A stretch of 43,197 bases of DNA from a virus, in the IMG/VR virus record IMGVR_UViG_3300047277_000013, positions 1-43,197 of that record. One strand, given 5' to 3'. Within the stretch, counting starts at the first letter, position 1. Every line of letters starts with the position of its first letter. The notes below the pieces were generated by a model. That model was not told where the DNA came from. It saw nothing but the letters and a program-made list of their open reading frames with translations, and searched no databases. The position numbers and the translations under genes were made by a program. Below, piece by piece: positions 38,678-43,197 of the stretch.

Positions 38678-41194
38678 TTAAGCAAAGCAAAAACGAGAGT
38701 CAAGTATCCCTGCAAGCTCCAGCGTGCCTTGTTCGGGGGTCTCTAAGATTAAATCTTTTTTGTTATCTGGGAGACAACTTGTTACTTCATCTTTAAACAT
38801 GTTGAGGACATCTAGTTCACCATAGATTTCTAAGAAAGTTTCTCTTACTATTCTAAAGAGGTCTTCAGAATCACCTGCACATGTACCGAAAGAATCATGT
38901 ATAGCTGCGAAGCTCTTTATCTTAGATTGTTGTGCTCTTACAACAGTTAGAAGCATGTGAGCACCGTCACAACTATGGACAAAGTTAGGAGGTAGAGACT
39001 GTGAAGACTTTCTACGATCAATCTTATCTTTCTGGCGGTTCATCTGGCAGTAAACAAGCTTACCATTCAAGCTTGTCTTGATCTTCCTAGGTTCAACATC
39101 AGCGTAGTGTTGCATCACAGGAAAGCCTATTGCTGTAGTCCATCGAATAGGTAACTGCTCTGCACATATCACACCAGCTACTTTCTGTAGCCATGCCATA
39201 GCCTCACCAGCCTTAATTAACACTAGGTTAACTGAGTCCCAGATTAACTTAGCCATGTAATTCGCAGCACTATATCCATCGTGAACAAAGGGAAACACCT
39301 TATCACCACGCTCAGATGCAAACTTAGCTGGTCGAAGTATGTCAGCCATAATAGCCTCCTTAAATCCATACTGCTTAGACCCATAGGCTAGGGTCATCAC
39401 TGGGCGTTTAGTTACCTTCCTAGTGATACCAAAGGTCAACCACTGTTTAGCTAGTGACTTCGTTCCTTGGCTCATATAGGCACTACCATCTGCATTATGC
39501 TTAAGAGAATCTGCAGTACCACTTATAGAATCAATAGTTGCCTGTACAGTTACCTTATCAGCAACCAGTTGATATACATCAGCAGGTAAATCAGAAGGAA
39601 TCAAGTTGACAGCCTTACCACCAAAAGAATCCTTAAGCATTGCTGAGAAGTGTTGAATACCACTGCATGAACCATCGAAAGCTATAGGTAACTTAGAGAT
39701 AAAAGTATCACCAACTTCTAAGTAACCCTTCCACTCGAAGCAGAATGCTAGGAACTGCCAAGGTTTATCTATTTCAACATCACCTATAGTTCCACACCAG
39801 CCTCGATTAGTGTATGGGTCTGAAGCTATTGCATAGATTTCTTCCTCATGATCTTCTATGAACTTTATACGATCTTCAAAGCTTACTTTGTCATAGCCAG
39901 CTACGTTAGCACCTTGAACTGCCAACCATTTAGCACCTTCAGACCCTAATGGTTTAGCATCAGCAAATCTTAATAGAGCTTTCTGGTGGTCAGCACCTTG
40001 TGGATTTAACTGAGGAACAGCATAGACTCTACCTCTAAAGTCCAGTTGATAAGGAAAGTATATCTTTCGGTACTCTTGGTATCTCTTAGCGATACTTAAG
40101 GTTGTGCTGAAGCTAATACGTTGCCCCATCTGTTTCACATTCTCAGAGTAAACCTTAGCTGAAGCTATCTTCCATTCTTTAAGAGATATTTCATTAGTTG
40201 CAATGTCATAAGGTTTTGGTGGGAGTTCAACACCTGTTTGACAAGGTAAGCCAGCTACAGTTGATCTGGTAGACCATAGGTGATCCATTACTTCCCTTAC
40301 TTGACTATTAATTTGCCAAGCTGTTGACTGTAAAGCGTTAACACCCGCAAGGACTATAGGTATCTCAGTATTCTCAAGTTCCTCTAAGTAAGCCTTGTTA
40401 GTAGTCTTAACTAAACATAAAGGTGCTATGTTAGTTGATACATAACCACCATCAAAAGGTGTTGTCCAGAGTCTAGGACGGACAACCATAGGTTCATGAG
40501 TAGGTCGAAGCACTGAGAGAGCATTGTTCTTCTTGGCTATCCAATCAGCAGTCTTAGGTAATGCTTGAATGTAATTTGTGGTTTTACCGTTAGCATTCTT
40601 GATTAAGACTATCTCAACCAAACCTAACGTAGAGACAATCAAGTCCAACATCTTCATTCCGACATGTAGTCGAACGACTCTATCCCAGTTGTTCACCATT
40701 TGGTGTCTATCAGCTAACCGAATTGCATAGATTTGTTTGTTGTGATATGAGCTGCGTTTGTCGATACCCTTCTTAATACGTTCATAGAATTTCTTCTCGT
40801 TTAACCTAAGGTCATCTAAGCGTTGTTCATCTTCTATAGCTGTTCCTATAGATATAGCTATGTTCTGAAGTGATCTAACAGTAGAGATGCCACCTATGAC
40901 ATGCTTCAATGCTAGAAAAGAGAGTACTGGACTAGATATATCTTTAATGTACTTATAAGCAGAACCATTCTTAGTAGCTCCACCACTACCACTTGTTAAC
41001 TTCCAGTCATCAATAGCTATCGACAAAAGTTCAAGTCTAGCTGAGAGAGTTTGTTTACCATAAGCTGTATTGTCTTCAATACCTTTCTCTTTAGCTTTCT
41101 CTACATTCTTAAGATATCTTAAAGCTCCACGAGCTGTCATACCTTCTTCTAGTCTTATCTGTACTGCCATTAGGTCTTCTTTAGGTTCTAACAT
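38678..41194 (-). CDS. Single-subunit DNA-dependent RNA polymerase (T7 gp1-like)
   Basis: 838 aa (T7: 883 aa). Motif A LPIAFDGSCSGIQHFSAML holds the first catalytic Asp; motif B RKVTKRPVMTLAYGSKQYGF holds the Lys and Tyr; FVHSCDGAHML and AIHDSFGTCAGD (second catalytic Asp) complete the palm. The start at 41194 has AGGA 8 nt upstream; ATG 41170 is an alternative. It transcribes phage middle and late genes, most likely from the four GTTGCCCAAT promoters, one of which (P1) precedes its own gene. Confidence 0.97.
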   Translation of the reverse strand: MLEPKEDLMAVQIRLEEGMTARGALRYLKNVEKAKEKGIEDNTAYGKQTLSARLELLSIAIDDWKLTSGSGGATKNGSAYKYIKDISSPVLSFLALKHVIGGISTVRSLQNIAISIGTAIEDEQRLDDLRLNEKKFYERIKKGIDKRSSYHNKQIYAIRLADRHQMVNNWDRVVRLHVGMKMLDLIVSTLGLVEIVLIKNANGKTTNYIQALPKTADWIAKKNNALSVLRPTHEPMVVRPRLWTTPFDGGYVSTNIAPLCLVKTTNKAYLEELENTEIPIVLAGVNALQSTAWQINSQVREVMDHLWSTRSTVAGLPCQTGVELPPKPYDIATNEISLKEWKIASAKVYSENVKQMGQRISFSTTLSIAKRYQEYRKIYFPYQLDFRGRVYAVPQLNPQGADHQKALLRFADAKPLGSEGAKWLAVQGANVAGYDKVSFEDRIKFIEDHEEEIYAIASDPYTNRGWCGTIGDVEIDKPWQFLAFCFEWKGYLEVGDTFISKLPIAFDGSCSGIQHFSAMLKDSFGGKAVNLIPSDLPADVYQLVADKVTVQATIDSISGTADSLKHNADGSAYMSQGTKSLAKQWLTFGITRKVTKRPVMTLAYGSKQYGFKEAIMADILRPAKFASERGDKVFPFVHDGYSAANYMAKLIWDSVNLVLIKAGEAMAWLQKVAGVICAEQLPIRWTTAIGFPVMQHYADVEPRKIKTSLNGKLVYCQMNRQKDKIDRRKSSQSLPPNFVHSCDGAHMLLTVVRAQQSKIKSFAAIHDSFGTCAGDSEDLFRIVRETFLEIYGELDVLNMFKDEVTSCLPDNKKDLILETPEQGTLELAGILDSRFCFA

Positions 41195-41360
41195 TATTTA
41201 ATTCCTATTTATGGTGGTAATTAAAAGTTTCTTTAGTTCAGCTATAGACTCTTTAGGTTTCTTTAAGAATCTATAGATCAACACTTGTCTTTTTAAACAG
41301 ATTGAGTCTAGCCATAAGTTGTTGATAGTGTCTACCTTGAGTCAAGTAGTCGACACATTC

Positions 41361-41380
41361 TGGTACATAAAAAATGGTAC
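41361..41380. repeat. Left arm-type TGGTAC repeats
   Basis: Two direct TGGTAC copies (41361-41366 and 41375-41380), 14 nt apart, on the polymerase side of the attP core. Three more are on the integrase side. Same orientation, all close to TGGTACA, as expected for arm sites bound by a tyrosine integrase. Confidence 0.5.
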
Positions 41381-41385
41381 AAAAG

Positions 41386-41421
41386 AATATTTGTGTCTCT
41401 TCTATTGGGCAACCTATACCT
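41386..41421 (-). promoter_or_regulatory. Phage RNA polymerase promoter P1 (autogenous)
   Basis: Minus strand GGTATAGGTTGCCCAATA then GAAGAGACACAAATATT, the same as P2. Predicted start G at 41402, giving a 207-nt leader to the RNA polymerase gene. The polymerase would thus amplify its own expression. A terminator lies just upstream and an arm-type repeat 6 nt away. Confidence 0.85.
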
Positions 41422-41441
41422 CAAGGCAGAGAATACGGGAT

Positions 41442-41466
41442 AAAAAAGGGATATTATTAGTATCCC
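41442..41466 (-). terminator. Intrinsic terminator between integrase/attP and polymerase
   Basis: On the minus strand AAGGGATA and TATCCCTT pair across a 7-nt loop, and the stem runs into six T residues. It should stop transcripts that come through the integrase gene and attP before they reach the RNA polymerase gene. Confidence 0.75.
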
Positions 41467-41558
41467 TTAGTCCGCAATGACTGCGGTTTTATCTCTATAT
41501 ATTGTGAATCTTCAGTAAAACTGAAGGGTAAAACTAATAAATTCTTGTACTAAGGTAA

Positions 41559-41612
41559 TGGTGCCTCGATCCGGAATCGAACCGGAATGGTGTTACCACC
41601 GAGGGATTTTAA
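41559..41612 (-). other. attP: attP core: 3' part of tRNA-Leu(UAA)
   Basis: Minus strand from TTAAAATCCCTCGGTGG to GGCACCA is the 3' 54 nt of a tRNA-Leu: anticodon loop with UAA (TTAAAA), 3' anticodon stem TCCCT, variable arm GGTG-GTAA-CACC, T arm TCCGG-TTCGAAT... in form TCCGG/CCGGA, acceptor strand TCGAGGC and ACCA. No matching 5' half is present upstream, so this is not a full tRNA gene. Being next to the integrase gene, it is the attachment site: integration would restore the host gene's 3' end. Confidence 0.9.
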
Positions 41613-41664
41613 GGCTTACAATCACCATTAAGTACTTGAAATCATTGAGTTTAACCACCTCAAG

Positions 41665-41700
41665 TGGTACTACTTTGGTACAGATGACACACATTGGTAC
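41665..41700. repeat. Right arm-type TGGTAC repeats
   Basis: Three direct TGGTAC copies at 41665-41670, 41676-41681 and 41695-41700, on the integrase side of the attP core. The third lies at the centre of a 7-bp inverted repeat (TGACACA 41685-41691, TGTGTCA 41703-41709) that overlaps the integrase stop codon and might bind an excision factor or end the integrase transcript. Confidence 0.5.
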
Positions 41701-41706
41701 ATTGTG

Positions 41707-42759
41707 TCACACTACTTGTAACATTGGAACATAAGATTTCCTATAGTCATCCAAAGCATTTGTTCCTTCCAATAACTTGTTAGGTGCTAAGTGCATATAA
41801 CGAGCAGTTGTCAAGGGAGTTGCATGACCCATCCACATCTGAATGAACTGAGCAGTTTGATTTGACATAGCTAATCTTGATGCACATGTGTGCCTTAAGG
41901 TATGTACTACAAATTGTGGATCTTTTGCCATGTTCATTACACCTCTCATGGAATCCCATTGAGTCCTAAGAGTCTGAGGTGTCAAGTCGTCAAACAATCT
42001 GTCATTCAAACTGCGAGATTGTATGATCTTAACAACACGGAGGGTAGGTGGTACTGAACGAGCTTTAGATGTCTTAGTTTCATCCGGATGTAACACCATA
42101 AGATTGTGTCGATACTCTCTGATTCTGAAGTCTAATAATTCCATCCTTCTGAACCCTGTATCAATAGCACAAATAATGAAGTCAGCTAGTGCTAGTAAGC
42201 CGAGTTGCTTACAGGTAGCTAACATCCTTAACTCTTCTTCAGCATCGTACCAGCGGATTCTATGAGTCCCCTCTGAACGTCTCTTAAAGTAGGGTATAGT
42301 ATCCAACCATTGTTCCTGACATGCAGTCTTTAGCATCATAGAGAGAGCTGATAACTTAGCATTAACAGTTGACCCTACGTTGCCATAGGTATCTTCTAGT
42401 TCCTCCACCATCTCTCTTATTAACTGAGAGTTGATCTCTGATACAGGCATATCATCACCAAAGAATTTTAGGACAGGCATAGCACTCTTAATATGAGCGT
42501 TAGACTTGTTCTGACTCCAAGTATCTCTTAAGGTAAGTGTGTAAGCTTCTCTAAGAGTGTGCGAGCGTTCAAGTGGCGAGAGATAGGCTCTCTTACGTTC
42601 AACTAGGGACTGACTACTCTTCACAATCCCTAATCTTATAGCATCTTCAAGCTTTTCTGCTTTCACAGCGTCAGCGAGAGTTTTGAAGCTTTTACGGTAG
42701 CGTTCCTCTTTACTGCCCAGCGTTACAACAAAGCTTGAACCTCTTTTGTTGATAGCCAT
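41707..42759 (-). CDS. int: Tyrosine integrase
   Basis: 350 aa. An N-terminal arm-binding and core-binding part (to about residue 165) precedes the catalytic domain, with R in DTGFRRMELLDF, HTLRHTCASRLA (H-x-x-R), MGHATPLTTARYMHLAP (H and nucleophile Tyr). It should recombine attP at 41559-41612 with a host tRNA-Leu gene. GAGG precedes the ATG. It is encoded 18 nt after the winged-helix gene, so both are probably on one transcript. Confidence 0.95.
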   Translation of the reverse strand: MAINKRGSSFVVTLGSKEERYRKSFKTLADAVKAEKLEDAIRLGIVKSSQSLVERKRAYLSPLERSHTLREAYTLTLRDTWSQNKSNAHIKSAMPVLKFFGDDMPVSEINSQLIREMVEELEDTYGNVGSTVNAKLSALSMMLKTACQEQWLDTIPYFKRRSEGTHRIRWYDAEEELRMLATCKQLGLLALADFIICAIDTGFRRMELLDFRIREYRHNLMVLHPDETKTSKARSVPPTLRVVKIIQSRSLNDRLFDDLTPQTLRTQWDSMRGVMNMAKDPQFVVHTLRHTCASRLAMSNQTAQFIQMWMGHATPLTTARYMHLAPNKLLEGTNALDDYRKSYVPMLQVV

Positions 42760-42777
42760 TGTAGTACCTCACTATAG

Positions 42778-43104
42778 TTATTCCCCATCTCTGAGGAGGT
42801 CTTTTAAAAATAGTTTACCCTTGAAAGATAAGGTTAATATCTTTAGTCGTCTATCCATAGGATGTTCAACTGCATCAATTATTCCCATACCTTCTTCGTG
42901 TTTCCTATTGATTTTCCCAAGTTGCGCTAGGTTTCTGCTGGTATTTGCATTGCCTAGATTGAGATTCTTTGAAATTAAAGACAAAGTAGTGCCGCTTTCA
43001 CCAGCCTTTGCAACTTCTAATATGATTAGCATTTGTGATAAAGGGAGTTCCCCATCTAATTGCCTAAATTTATTTAGCAGTAATGTAACAGTCTTAAGTT
43101 CCAT
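42778..43104 (-). CDS. MarR-like winged-helix regulator
   Basis: 108 aa. Helices LSQMLIILEVAKAGESGTTL, then LISKNLNLGNANTSRNLAQL (helix-turn-helix with recognition helix around NANTSRNLAQL), and a wing VEHPMDRRLKILTLSFKGKL. This is a MarR-type fold without a long dimerisation helix. It lies upstream of the integrase gene and is the obvious candidate for a lysogeny repressor or early regulator. Its first 97 nt are also present at the left edge of the contig. Confidence 0.85.
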   Translation of the reverse strand: MELKTVTLLLNKFRQLDGELPLSQMLIILEVAKAGESGTTLSLISKNLNLGNANTSRNLAQLGKINRKHEEGMGIIDAVEHPMDRRLKILTLSFKGKLFLKDLLRDGE

Positions 43105-43197
43105 TGCTATTTATGTCCTATACGATTAATTAATTAATAGTCCTATTATAAATGGTAAACAGCTTGTAGATATGAATACATTTATAATCTTCTGTAT
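43008..43197. repeat. Right copy of terminal overlap
   Basis: 190 bases matching 1-186 with one extra 4-nt unit (ATTAATTAATTAAT against ATTAATTAAT). It includes the regulator's start and its upstream region with a minus-strand TATAAT at 43145-43150. The extra unit lies between that TATAAT and the regulator's ATG. Confidence 0.95.

Larger units (their letters stand above)
41195..41558. other. RNA polymerase leader and control region
   Basis: No gene (the longest frame is 14 codons). It contains promoter P1, two TGGTAC arm-type repeats (41361-41366, 41375-41380), a hairpin CTATAGA...TCTATAG in the polymerase leader, and the terminator at 41442-41466. Just upstream on the minus strand is a second short hairpin, CCGCA-TGCGG (about 41472-41486). 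Confidence 0.6.

Noticed and set aside
41559-41640. A complete tRNA-Leu gene
   Set aside because: Only the part from the anticodon loop to CCA matches; the expected 5' acceptor strand GCCTCGA and D arm are missing, so it is an attachment site.

Overview
This window is the genome of a temperate, T7-like podovirus (order Autographivirales type) of a Gram-negative bacterium. The evidence is a single-subunit RNA polymerase, family A DNA polymerase, bifunctional primase-helicase, gp2.5-type SSB, endonuclease I, T7-lysozyme-type amidase and a full T7-style head, tail and ejection-protein set, plus an integrase with an attP site. Every convincing gene lies on the minus strand, so the map reads from high to low coordinates. 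The host is probably a proteobacterium: there is an Rz1-like lipoprotein and a 54-nt attP core that is the 3' part of a tRNA-Leu(UAA). The species cannot be named from sequence alone. The first 186 and last 190 bases are the same sequence apart from one 4-nt unit, so the contig closes into a circle or is terminally redundant.

Layout in transcription order, joined across the contig ends. (1) 4.4-2.9 kb: about 1.4 kb with almost no coding capacity, holding a phage promoter, an 18-bp inverted repeat with DnaA-box-like arms, helically spaced GGTTATC iterons and a Fur-box-like site; this is the best candidate for a replication origin and/or the physical genome end. (2) 2.9-0.1 kb: an early accessory cluster of small genes including ArdA antirestriction and a secreted QAPDGSY-repeat protein. 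(3) 43.1-41.4 kb: winged-helix regulator, integrase, attP, terminator. (4) 41.2-28 kb: RNA polymerase under a promoter of its own type, then nucleic-acid metabolism (SSB, endonuclease I, amidase, primase-helicase, DNA polymerase, ThyX, exonuclease, DUF3310, MazG, class II ribonucleotide reductase). (5) 27.9-4.4 kb: gp7.3-like protein, portal, scaffold, a lysis cassette, capsid, tail tubular proteins, internal virion proteins, a ten-gene tail-fibre locus, a second holin candidate and the terminase subunits.

Four copies of an 18-nt element, RGTATWRGTTGCCCAATW followed by G, lie at the operon borders (before RNA polymerase, just after it, at the replication/structural junction and after the large terminase). 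They are very probably the promoters of the phage RNA polymerase. Terminator hairpins follow the amidase, the capsid gene (the T7 T-phi position), the small terminase and the integrase.

The most interesting inference is a possible lysogeny switch. attP and a terminator sit between the host-read early/integrase operon and the RNA polymerase, and integrase arm-type repeats lie next to the RNA polymerase's own promoter. Integration at tRNA-Leu would therefore move the early operon and the polymerase gene to opposite ends of the prophage. A second notable object is the roughly 300-nt 5' leader of the capsid gene, which holds a 22-bp stem and several mutually exclusive pairings, one of which reaches the ribosome binding site.
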